Part shown: one piece after another, positions 48,691-55,314 of the stretch
Layout: the number at the start of each line of letters is the position of its first letter
How positions within the stretch are numbered: position 1 is the stretch's first letter
DNA from: a virus
IMG/VR virus record: IMGVR_UViG_3300034073_001667
Location: 1 to 55,314 of that record
Reading direction: 5' to 3' (one strand)
Length of the DNA: 55,314 bases
Position numbers and translations under genes: made by a program
The notes under the pieces: generated by a model
The model's input: the letters and a program-made list of their open reading frames with translations, nothing else
Told to the model about the DNA's origin: nothing
Databases searched by the model: none

Positions 48691-49434
48691 TTAAGCCTTA
48701 GGAGATTGCTTGAAATTTTTGCGAATCGTCTTAAGTGCTTCATCCTTGCTGAATGCCTTGAGACGTGAGTTAGCCAAACGGCGCTCGTTAAAGTACTCCT
48801 GACGAGCACGGCCCTTCTCTCCAAGCGGCACATTGCTCTTGCGTTCAATCAAGTGGTAGTAGATGTACGAGCGAAGCGCCTGCTCAGCATAGATGTGAAC
48901 AGTTGGGCTAGCAGCACGAGCTTCGTCTGCAATGTACTCGATGTAGACCTTGTCGACACTTGTTCCAGTGGTAAGCTCGATTCGGTTCTGTTCGGTGTTT
49001 ATTCGGTACTCACCGCTGTAGTGTCCACCCCCATAGCCATACAGACGGCCGTCAGTTGTGGCGTACAGGTAGTTGCGATAAATAAAGTCGTCAAAACCCA
49101 ACAGATAATCAGGAATTTGGTAAGGCTGCTGGTTGGGTAAGATGTTTTTGTTCTTGTTCTCTCCGAAAATGTATACAAGTCCATCTGATCCAATGATTCC
49201 AATCTTCACCAAGTCAACGTAGTCCGCAGGAAGCGTTACGGTGTTGGTGGAAAGATCAATGTTAAGTTCTGTTGCCTTGAGGCGCTTGAGGATGTCGAAC
49301 CCCATCTCACGAATACCACGCAGTGCGAGGTTACGGATAAGGGTGTCGGATGCGGTGTTTGCATAGTCATCACTCTCCATCGAGATGACGAAGTCCGTAA
49401 TGACCTGCTCAAGCGATACGGTGTCCTGTGCCAT
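48691..49434 (-). CDS. Neck/tail ring protein, 247 aa
   Basis: A helical N-terminus (LEQVITDFVISMESDDYANT) with RNLALRGIREMGFDILK, then beta strands (NTVTLPADYVDLVKIG) and a helical end. This order resembles the gp4/tubular-A type head-to-tail connectors of podoviruses and the ring proteins of crAss-like phages. It overlaps the preceding neck gene by one base. Assigned by fold-like pattern and position. Confidence 0.6.
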   Translation of the reverse strand: MAQDTVSLEQVITDFVISMESDDYANTASDTLIRNLALRGIREMGFDILKRLKATELNIDLSTNTVTLPADYVDLVKIGIIGSDGLVYIFGENKNKNILPNQQPYQIPDYLLGFDDFIYRNYLYATTDGRLYGYGGGHYSGEYRINTEQNRIELTTGTSVDKVYIEYIADEARAASPTVHIYAEQALRSYIYYHLIERKSNVPLGEKGRARQEYFNERRLANSRLKAFSKDEALKTIRKNFKQSPKA

Positions 49435-50147
49435 TATTGCTGTTGAGTTTCTTGTTTAGCATAGGTGTACACATCGGTGTCGCGAAGGTTGACCCCAATG
49501 AGCTTAGCAATCTCCACCACAAGCTCAGCAAAGTAGTGCTCGGGTAGCTCGAAGTCTACGCTGTTTGTTGCGTCGTAAACCTCCTTGCCTGCGACCACCG
49601 TGTAGCCAAAGCGAGGAGATGATGTGGTACGAGCTCCAGTGGCAGGAACAAGTCCCTGAGGAATCTTGTAGTAGCGCATATACACGCTAGCGATAGATGT
49701 TGGGTACACATAAATCTCATCGCCTACCATTGCAATTGGATACGTGGCAGAGGGAGCACTTAGCGTAGAACGCAGGATGTACTCTAGCTTCTCCTCGTCA
49801 TAGATAAGTTCAAGGTTCTTTGCTGTTGCGTCGGTTGTAAAGATGGAAATTACACGAGCCAAGTCAGTAGGCTTGTCACCAACGCCAGTTGTGAGGTTGA
49901 TTGTCCCACGCTTAGAGAAGTACGCTAAATCTTCATTGGTCTGCTTTACACGTGACTTGTCACGGCCTGCATCAATCTGTGACTGACGCAGTCGCTTGTT
50001 AAGTGCGCCGTCGCTGAACATCTTGTTGAAGAGGTTCATCTGTGCGACCTGTGCAAAGTTGTTGAAGACAGCAGGCGTAACGAATCCTCGCTGGTCTTTA
50101 TTCACCAGATCCTTTAAGGCTGAATATACTCGATTTACACTTGCCAT
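49434..50147 (-). CDS. Neck/head-tail connector protein, 237 aa
   Basis: A helical N-terminal part (VNRVYSALKDLVNKDQRGF, then FNNFAQVAQMNLFNKMF) followed by beta-rich sequence (TINLTTGVGDKPTDLARV; DEIYVYPTSIASVYMRYYKIP). It appears to be related in design to the next gene, as in a pair of ring proteins. It has its own TAnnTTTG promoter behind the HNH gene. Confidence 0.55.
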   Translation of the reverse strand: MASVNRVYSALKDLVNKDQRGFVTPAVFNNFAQVAQMNLFNKMFSDGALNKRLRQSQIDAGRDKSRVKQTNEDLAYFSKRGTINLTTGVGDKPTDLARVISIFTTDATAKNLELIYDEEKLEYILRSTLSAPSATYPIAMVGDEIYVYPTSIASVYMRYYKIPQGLVPATGARTTSSPRFGYTVVAGKEVYDATNSVDFELPEHYFAELVVEIAKLIGVNLRDTDVYTYAKQETQQQ

Positions 50148-50167
50148 AGACTTGTTTTATTCTACAG

Positions 50168-50175
50168 CAAAGATA
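50168..50175 (-). promoter_or_regulatory. TAnnTTTG promoter core before neck gene
   Basis: The minus strand reads TATCTTTG 20 nt before the ATG at 50147, in the gap after the HNH gene. Confidence 0.5.
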
Positions 50176-50182
50176 CTAATAC

Positions 50183-50725
50183 TTAAAGCACGCGATTCCC
50201 CTTAGACATATTGTCAAACGCCCATAGTGGCTGAAGATTAGAGTAGTGATTTAACGACTTTATGTCTTCCTCGCTTAATGCTGATGAAATTGGAATTATA
50301 TGATCGATATGCCACTCCCCATAATTATCCCAAGACATACCAACCATAAACTTAGATTCAATATACACTTTAAAATCATCAACAGAACAGCCAATAAAAG
50401 ATAGACTACTTTGTTTTTTATTCATTTTTACTTTTCTGCAAAATATGGTAACCCTGCTCCTGAAGTTGTCTATCATTCTAAATGTTGGATCTAATTCACG
50501 TCTTCTTTTTTTATACTGAACCGCTGACTTTATTACCTTATCTCTATTTTCGGCCCGGTATTTTCTTTGATAATCTATATACCACTGTTTGTTAGCATCC
50601 CTGTAAGCTTTCCTACAAGACTTGCATTGGCTAAACAATCCGTCTTTTGAATTTTTATTTTTAGAAAAGTCGTCAGCTGACTTTAATGATTTACACTTAC
50701 TGCAAGATTTCTTGTGCTCTTTCAT
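50183..50725 (-). CDS. HNH endonuclease (free-standing, homing type)
   Basis: 180 residues. The start is placed at ATG 50725 (MKEHKKSCSKCKSL) because the longer frame from 50812 runs through a terminator hairpin. An N-terminal zinc finger (CSKC ... CKSC) is followed by a basic region and the HNH motif HIDHIIPISSA ... LNHYSNLQPL ... N. The gene is clearly more AT-rich than its structural neighbours and sits alone between two of them, the classic insertion pattern of a homing endonuclease. It is complete and probably mobile. Confidence 0.85.
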   Translation of the reverse strand: MKEHKKSCSKCKSLKSADDFSKNKNSKDGLFSQCKSCRKAYRDANKQWYIDYQRKYRAENRDKVIKSAVQYKKRRRELDPTFRMIDNFRSRVTIFCRKVKMNKKQSSLSFIGCSVDDFKVYIESKFMVGMSWDNYGEWHIDHIIPISSALSEEDIKSLNHYSNLQPLWAFDNMSKGNRVL

Positions 50726-50736
50726 ATTCTTTAAGA

Positions 50737-50765
50737 AACAGAAAAGGGCCTCATTGCTGAGGCCC
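50737..50765 (-). terminator. Rho-independent terminator, leftward
   Basis: GGGCCTCA (50746-50753) pairs perfectly with TGAGGCCC (50758-50765) around TTGC. On the minus strand CTTTTCTGTTT follows. It ends the 255-aa gene before the HNH gene. Confidence 0.75.
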
Positions 50766-50834
50766 AATTCAGAACCAATCAAAACAATCCACCTATGAAA
50801 ACGTAGGCGCAACTATTATGACTGCAAATATATG

Positions 50835-51602
50835 TTACAATTCTAGTTTATGCAACTCTTCCTTCAAGGTTTCGTAAACCGTTCCTCCCTTTTCTGTCAA
50901 ACAGAACTGAGTCATAACACTCACGGTGTCCTGACCCACTGGCGTAGCTACGATAAGTCGGTTGCTGTCGAACCAATACATACCGTCCTCACGAGCATTC
51001 AGTAGTTGGAAGTCAACAGCTTTCTTAACTGTTGCTCGGGTTGCAACTGTTGGATTGTCGAACAACTCAATGAAACGCTTTGGGCGAGCCTTAGCCTCAA
51101 GCAACAGCTCACGCTTGAGTTCTGCATTCTTCTGGTTGGTGTCAATACCCAAGTAGATTGCAATTGGCATCAACTCGTCAATAGACTTGTTGCGGACCAA
51201 GCCAATAGCGTCGTGAAGGACAAACTCCTCGTTGATGTCTACCTCTGCCTTAAACTCAGTGTTCACCTCCTCAAACAATCCACCACCATTGGCTCGGTTG
51301 CTGGGATGGAGGTCAAGAAAGCGCTGAAGTGTAGGCTGCTCTGCTGGTACATAGATTGAACCATTCTCAAAGACAATGTGCTTGCGAACAGCAAATGAAG
51401 ACTGCTCGTCAGAGAACACAGAGGCTTCGTTTGGGCAGTAACGAATCTGTCGGTTTGTGTTGGTCTCAGGGTCGTAGATGATAGCCTCAGACTTTACGGT
51501 TGCAATGATACCACCGCCCTTTGGCATATGGTAAATCTTTGCCTTGCGCTCTGATACGCTTTCCACTTTAGGAGCTGTGGTTGCTCGTGCTGGACGTGCC
51601 AT
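50835..51602 (-). CDS. Structural-region protein, 255 aa
   Basis: Mixed alpha/beta with an N-terminal basic segment (MARPARATTAPKVESVSERK) and strands (GGGIIATVKSEAIIYDPETN). It follows the major capsid gene but is separated from it by a terminator and has its own TAnnTTTG promoter. A head auxiliary or head-completion protein is the most likely role by position; no motif proves it. Confidence 0.55.
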   Translation of the reverse strand: MARPARATTAPKVESVSERKAKIYHMPKGGGIIATVKSEAIIYDPETNTNRQIRYCPNEASVFSDEQSSFAVRKHIVFENGSIYVPAEQPTLQRFLDLHPSNRANGGGLFEEVNTEFKAEVDINEEFVLHDAIGLVRNKSIDELMPIAIYLGIDTNQKNAELKRELLLEAKARPKRFIELFDNPTVATRATVKKAVDFQLLNAREDGMYWFDSNRLIVATPVGQDTVSVMTQFCLTEKGGTVYETLKEELHKLEL

Positions 51603-51631
51603 AGTTAAATAGAATTTAGTTAATAACTATG

Positions 51632-51639
51632 CAAAATTA
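51632..51639 (-). promoter_or_regulatory. TAnnTTTG promoter core before 255-aa gene
   Basis: The minus strand reads TAATTTTG 29 nt before the ATG at 51602, just after the capsid terminator. A TTG lies 15 nt further upstream. Confidence 0.5.
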
Positions 51640-51666
51640 GATGTTACTTCAATGCAAAATTTTGCT

Positions 51667-51692
51667 AATAAAAAAGGGGGCCGAAGCCCCCT
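51667..51692 (-). terminator. Rho-independent terminator after major capsid gene
   Basis: On the minus strand AGGGGGC-TTCG-GCCCCCT followed by TTTTTTATTAG: a 7-bp GC-rich stem with the stable UUCG tetraloop and a U-run (stem 51675-51692). It will limit read-through from the highly expressed capsid gene. Confidence 0.88.
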
Positions 51693-51713
51693 CTCAAGTA
51701 CTAGCTGTTGCTA

Positions 51714-53132
51714 TTACTTCTCAAGCAACACGTGCTGGTTGGCAGCGCGAGTTACCAGTGCGAACTCCGAGCGGTAGTTGAACTGCAGGGCGTCCGTGTT
51801 GGTGTTGGTTACACCAAGGATAGAACCTGTCATCCAGTGCTCCATTTCGCGGCTGTAACCGTTGGTGGCCTTGTAGTTGAGCTCCAGAGCAGGAGACTTC
51901 TCTCCGGTGCGTGGGTCAGCAACTTTGGTCAACGGAATCATAACACCTTGGAAGTCGCTTCCAGCCAACAACGTAGGATCGTTGAGGAGCTTCCAGCTGT
52001 GCTTGTGGAAGGTGTAAGAGCCACGCATAAATGAAGAGAAGCCAAGCTTCACCATATCGTCTGCGTTGGCGAACTGTCCGAACTGAGTGGTAACACCAGC
52101 GGTGATGTTAGCAGCCGTAGACGTACCGTTGGCGATCATATCGTCAATGGCGAGGTCTTGGAGGCGGTTAACGTACATAGCGTACTCAGGCATAGCACCC
52201 TGCTTGTCAAGAGCTGTGATAACAGCATCAAGCTCGTCAAGGGTAGCGATGGCAGCAGTAGTAGTTGCACCAGAGTTAACAACGATACCGCGATCTTGGA
52301 TGGCAGAGAAGTAACCCTCAGAACCAGCGATTGAACCCAAAGAGGTCAAGCCAGTGTTGGTTACCTGCTGACCAAGCAACATCATCATCTCACGCTTGTC
52401 GAGGAAGCGCTGACGGGTGTCGTTCTCAGACTTGATGAACCAGCGGTAGTCGCCGTTGCCCAAGTTGATCCAGCCGATGTTGGTAGCCTGTGAACCAGTA
52501 ACCTTGTAAACCTCTTTGAGGATTTGGTATGGGTTCGTACGCTTAACAACGTTAGACTCGAGGTAGCCAGTGTTCTGGTCGGTACCCTGAGCAAACATAT
52601 TACCAACGATGGGGAAGTTAGCAGCAGCAGTAGCAGCAGAAGCGCTCAAACCAGCAGACGTCAGAGCAACAGCAGTTGCAGCAGCAGTAGCAGTCTGAGA
52701 GTATTCACCAGCAGAAACAGCAGTGATGATGAAGCGGTCTACACCACCAACCAAGATCACGTCGTTTACGCGTAGGTACTTCTGAGCAGCAGCCTTGGTA
52801 GCACCAGTGGCTGAAGTAGCGGCAGAGGCCAAGTTCAACACGATAGAGGTAGCGCCAGCAGCAGCGGTAGCAGCAAGGGTAGCTGTCTGAAGCTGGTGCA
52901 GGCGAGTCTCCTCCCAGTACTGAACCTCGTCAGCAACACCATTTGACTTCACAGCTCCTACCATCTGGAGGAAGCCAGTGATGCCTTGGTTGCCGTAGGT
53001 CTTCACAAGAAGGTCACGGTTGTCGGGCTTGTTTACCTCGTTGATGAAGTCACCAAGAGATACGTATTTGGTCGGGTCTAACCGACGAAAACTGTTGGGG
53101 GAAAAATCCAACGGAGTTGAAGTAGTTGACAT
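51714..53132 (-). CDS. Major capsid protein (HK97-type)
   Basis: 472 residues. It starts MSTTSTPLDFSPNSFRRLDP with KYVSLGDFINEVNK and DLLVKTYGNQGITGFLQMV, and later EVQYWEETRLH, a layout like crAss-like/Bacteroidota podovirus capsid proteins. Residues about 85-200 are an unusually Ala/Thr-rich segment that looks like an inserted surface domain. It lies directly after a scaffold-like gene and before a strong terminator, as expected for the most abundant late product. The fold is assigned from context and pattern, not from a single motif. Confidence 0.78.
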   Translation of the reverse strand: MSTTSTPLDFSPNSFRRLDPTKYVSLGDFINEVNKPDNRDLLVKTYGNQGITGFLQMVGAVKSNGVADEVQYWEETRLHQLQTATLAATAAAGATSIVLNLASAATSATGATKAAAQKYLRVNDVILVGGVDRFIITAVSAGEYSQTATAAATAVALTSAGLSASAATAAANFPIVGNMFAQGTDQNTGYLESNVVKRTNPYQILKEVYKVTGSQATNIGWINLGNGDYRWFIKSENDTRQRFLDKREMMMLLGQQVTNTGLTSLGSIAGSEGYFSAIQDRGIVVNSGATTTAAIATLDELDAVITALDKQGAMPEYAMYVNRLQDLAIDDMIANGTSTAANITAGVTTQFGQFANADDMVKLGFSSFMRGSYTFHKHSWKLLNDPTLLAGSDFQGVMIPLTKVADPRTGEKSPALELNYKATNGYSREMEHWMTGSILGVTNTNTDALQFNYRSEFALVTRAANQHVLLEK

Positions 53133-53146
53133 TGTATAGTCGTTTT

Positions 53147-54289
53147 TTAGATTTTGAGACGAAGACCATCACCATTATTCAGATAGTTGAATATCTGAGA
53201 GGCGACGGAATCAGCAGCCTTCGACTGAGCAGGACGTGGATTGGAAACATCCACATTCGCAGCTGTCTCTACGAGCTTGCGCTGTCCATCACTGAGACCT
53301 TGCTTGTAGATTGCACTGACAATTTCGTCAATGTTGTCCACCAAGGCTCGGTGAGAGTTCAGCAGCTCAAAGTTCCAGCTTCCGCTGTCGTCGACATACT
53401 GATCGAAGAACTCATCAAGACGTGCGTTCTTATCCTTTAGGCTCGACTTGTACTGGTCGTTGATGCCAAAGTTGAACTCTTGGTCGCCAAGCTGAAAGCT
53501 CAGCGCTTCGAGTGAGTCAACCTCTTGGCTCATCGTGCGAATCCAGTTCTCGTCAATGGGACTTTGAACTTCTTCCTTAGAGGCTTCTTGCTTCACAGGC
53601 ATACGATAGTTTTCGCGCAACTTTTCGATATCCCGTTTAGCTTTATCCGCATCAATCTTCAATTGAATCTTTGACAGCCGAATCTCTTCATCGCTGTACA
53701 GGTCCTCGTCTACTTTGTACTTGGACTTCACCAGCAAATCGATGTCTTCGTTGGAGAGGTTAGGATACTCAACAGCCATCTGTAGTTTCACAGAACTGAT
53801 GTCATCCATCTCGGACGGATTGATTGACTGGTAGCGAAACCAGTCGAACGGATCACGTCCCGTCTCCTCAACGAAGTCGGCAATCGCCTTGACTCTCTCG
53901 TCAATTGATGGGCTTTTTTGAGCTTCAAGAAGCTGGGTAAGCTGTTCGATGCTATCGATAGATACGCCAAGCCTTTCACTGACGTAGTTTGCGATTGCAG
54001 CCTCGAACTCTTGCTCAGACATCTCTGGCTCAGGTTCATTTGTTAAAGAACTTTGAGCAATCACTTGCTCGGGTTGCTGTTCTGGCTCTGGCGTTGAGAT
54101 TGATTCCTGCGTTGCCTGCGGCTCTGGTGTTTGCTCCTGTGGCTGCTCTACTGCACCACTGAAGTCTAAGACCTCTGAACCTTCTGGCGGCGAGAAGGTG
54201 GGGGCGTCTAGTTGCGTTCCCTCTGGCACCTCTCCGCTGGTTACCTCAAATCCCATTGCTCCAAGAGCGTTTTCAATTTCTGTACTCAT
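53147..54289 (-). CDS. Scaffold-like protein, 380 aa
   Basis: A disordered N-terminus rich in Glu, Gln and Pro (PEPEQQPEQVIAQSSL), then acidic helices and coiled coils (IQLKIDADKAKRDIEKL) with a short beta-like end. It lies directly upstream of the major capsid gene. This composition and place fit a head scaffolding protein that guides capsid assembly and leaves before packaging. No protease domain is seen. A TAnnTTTG promoter 25 nt before the ATG would drive scaffold and capsid together. Confidence 0.65.
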   Translation of the reverse strand: MSTEIENALGAMGFEVTSGEVPEGTQLDAPTFSPPEGSEVLDFSGAVEQPQEQTPEPQATQESISTPEPEQQPEQVIAQSSLTNEPEPEMSEQEFEAAIANYVSERLGVSIDSIEQLTQLLEAQKSPSIDERVKAIADFVEETGRDPFDWFRYQSINPSEMDDISSVKLQMAVEYPNLSNEDIDLLVKSKYKVDEDLYSDEEIRLSKIQLKIDADKAKRDIEKLRENYRMPVKQEASKEEVQSPIDENWIRTMSQEVDSLEALSFQLGDQEFNFGINDQYKSSLKDKNARLDEFFDQYVDDSGSWNFELLNSHRALVDNIDEIVSAIYKQGLSDGQRKLVETAANVDVSNPRPAQSKAADSVASQIFNYLNNGDGLRLKI

Positions 54290-54314
54290 ACGAAATAAAT
54301 TTTAATTACAAAAG

Positions 54315-54322
54315 CAAAATTA
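54315..54322 (-). promoter_or_regulatory. TAnnTTTG promoter core of scaffold-capsid unit
   Basis: The minus strand reads TAATTTTG 25 nt before ATG 54289. A near-repeat TAATTTG lies just upstream. The gap 54290-54365 is very AT-rich. Confidence 0.55.
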
Positions 54323-54365
54323 CTGCAAATTACTATTGCATATTTTGCAAGTGTATCGTATGAGG

Positions 54366-54755
54366 TTACTTACGAAACTTAGCTGTTTTCTTTGCGATGG
54401 ATTTGGGCTGAGCTACGAACTGCTTGCCCTGTTTTGTGCCCTCACGCTTAGCTCTAGTAGTTGCTGCGTACTCTTGGGGGCTTAATGATTTGATTGCTTT
54501 TTCTGGCAGGTAGCGTTCACCTGTTTCTGATGATGGCTTACCACTTTTTGTACGCCAATTCTGACGGGTCCACTTTGAGAGAGAAGTCGAGCGCTTGGGT
54601 CCCTCGTAGGTACCTCCTGCTTTCTTGTATAACGAAACTGCTAATTGTGCCTTCCTCCCGCTCCAAGCCCCAGAGTCCCCTCCCTTCGAGCCAGCCTTGA
54701 CTCGGGCAACTATGCGTTTCCAAAGCTCTGGGTTCTTTTTCTTTGCTGTTGCCAT
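54366..54755 (-). CDS. DUF5872-like basic protein, 129 aa
   Basis: Starts MATAKKKNPELWKRIVARV, followed by KAGSKGGDSGAWSGRKAQLA and YKKAGGTYEG, then SLSKWTRQNW, RYLPEKAIKSLSPQEYAAT and GTKQGKQFVAQP. I recognise this order as DUF5872, a short basic protein found in algal giant viruses, cyanophages and other marine phages. Function unknown, probably virion- or DNA-associated. The gene is 4 nt from the next one upstream. Confidence 0.75.
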   Translation of the reverse strand: MATAKKKNPELWKRIVARVKAGSKGGDSGAWSGRKAQLAVSLYKKAGGTYEGPKRSTSLSKWTRQNWRTKSGKPSSETGERYLPEKAIKSLSPQEYAATTRAKREGTKQGKQFVAQPKSIAKKTAKFRK

Positions 54756-54758
54756 CTC

Positions 54759-55049
54759 CTACCATTTCTTCCAGCTCCAATATGCAGCTGATAGTTTATT
54801 CTTAATAGCCTGCTTTCCGCTCTTGTCTTTGATAGCAGCGTGGCGAGCACGATATGATGCTCTGCGCTCTGGATCCTTATGCATCGTAAAGTCCTCAGCT
54901 CCTTGCTGACCGAAACGAACTAGACGAATCTTATCTCCCTGCTTTGCTAAGACAACGTACTTCTTAGTGGGGTGCGACGGAGTCCTCTTCGGAGAGTTAG
55001 TTGACTTAAGGCCATATTTGGCTAGCATATTTTTAATTCGATTGTCCAT
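54759..55049 (-). CDS. Conserved small basic protein, 96 aa
   Basis: KKYVVLAKQGDKIRLVRFG, then DFTMHKDPERRASYRARHAA and a C-terminal AYWSWKKW. This pattern (beta strands, D-F-T-x-H-K-D-x-x-R-R, R-H, W-S-x-x-x-W) is shared by a family in marine phages and giant viruses that I cannot name with certainty (I recall DUF5754). Function unknown. It is packed tightly with the DUF5872-like gene. Confidence 0.7.
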   Translation of the reverse strand: MDNRIKNMLAKYGLKSTNSPKRTPSHPTKKYVVLAKQGDKIRLVRFGQQGAEDFTMHKDPERRASYRARHAAIKDKSGKQAIKNKLSAAYWSWKKW

Positions 55050-55050
55050 C

Positions 55051-55266
55051 TTACGGCTGTATTACTAGGAATGTACCAAACATTGAAATGACAACAGTCA
55101 TCACAATGTCCGTAGTGGTCATTGGTCGGAACTTTTGCTTGATGAGGAGTTGTCGATTGAGTTCAGCAATGACTGAATCTTGGCGATCCAAGGCTTTAAT
55201 TGCTTGACTATGCTGATGATATTTAAACTTGTAAGCTTCATCGTATGCTTTGATTGTTGAGTCCAT
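55051..55266 (-). CDS. Small tail-anchored membrane protein, 71 aa
   Basis: The start is placed at ATG 55266 (MDSTIKAYDEAYKFKYHQ); the frame is open to the window edge, but that part is probably the end of the portal gene in another frame. A helical, coiled-coil N-terminal part (KALDRQDSVIAELNRQLL) precedes one hydrophobic helix (DIVMTVVISMFGTFLVI) at the C-terminus. It could be a holin-like or virion membrane protein. It overlaps the presumed portal end by 29 nt. Confidence 0.6.
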   Translation of the reverse strand: MDSTIKAYDEAYKFKYHQHSQAIKALDRQDSVIAELNRQLLIKQKFRPMTTTDIVMTVVISMFGTFLVIQP

Positions 55267-55314
55267 AGAAAGATAGCGATGGTTTATCGCCACCGCTTGA
55301 GCCTTGGTCATCAC
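55238..55314 (-). other. Probable 3' end of the portal gene across the circle
   Basis: Joining base 1 to base 55314 keeps the portal frame open for 25 more codons, rich in Gly, Ser and Asp (GDDQGSSGGDKPSLSFYGLN), to a TGA at 55240-55238. The total portal would be 797 residues and exactly in frame. Confidence 0.5.

Noticed and set aside
50726-50812. N-terminal extension of the HNH frame
   Set aside because: It would run through the perfect terminator hairpin at 50746-50765.
1-55314. Integrase, repressor pair or attachment sites indicating lysogeny
   Set aside because: No tyrosine or serine recombinase and no CI-type repressor gene is visible; the HTH inside the giant protein is a domain of a virion protein.

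Overview
The window reads as a tailed double-stranded DNA phage, probably a short-tailed (podovirus-like) phage of a Bacteroidota host. Evidence for the phage: large terminase, portal, scaffold-like protein, HK97-type major capsid protein, neck/tail proteins, a 2623-residue virion protein, M15 endolysin and a one-piece spanin. Evidence for the host: genes are preceded by A-rich leaders without Shine-Dalgarno sequences, and the promoter core TAnnTTTG typical of Bacteroidota recurs in front of late genes. The terminase, portal, capsid and 1619-residue tail protein resemble the structural set of crAss-like and Cellulophaga podoviruses from memory of those families. No phage RNA polymerase is visible and the genome is short for that group.

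Layout: from 1 to 9841 genes run leftward (endolysin, small lysine-rich proteins, tail fibre, tandem GroES-like protein, terminase, portal). Two rightward genes interrupt them: a winged-helix regulator at 6852 and a secreted moron-like protein at 8221. From 9842 to 10781 lies a 0.94 kb non-coding region with hairpins, a C9/G-quadruplex tract, alternating GC/GT palindromes and an inverted repeat; it is the best candidate for origin and control region. From 10782 to 33032 a rightward early/middle cluster holds about 18 tiny unknown genes, then ERF recombinase, PD-(D/E)XK exonuclease, an SSB-tail protein, a PAPS-reductase-like protein, MazG-like protein, C5-cytosine methyltransferase, Nmad1-like protein, VirE_N primase with a RecA-type ATPase, RusA, a surface-sugar module (glycosyltransferase, DUF3431, UDP-galactopyranose mutase) and ribonucleotide reductase with a free-standing DnaA domain IV between its two subunits. 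A strong terminator at 33109 ends this cluster. From 33 kb to the right end genes again run leftward: scaffold, capsid, neck, tail, giant internal protein and spanin.

The portal frame is open at base 1 and continues without a stop through the right end of the window to a TGA at 55240-55238, so the window is probably a complete circularly permuted genome of about 55.3 kb opened inside the portal gene. Early genes would take over the host, make nucleotides and replicate and recombine DNA. Late genes, read from many TAnnTTTG promoters and partly separated by hairpin terminators, build the virion and lyse the cell.
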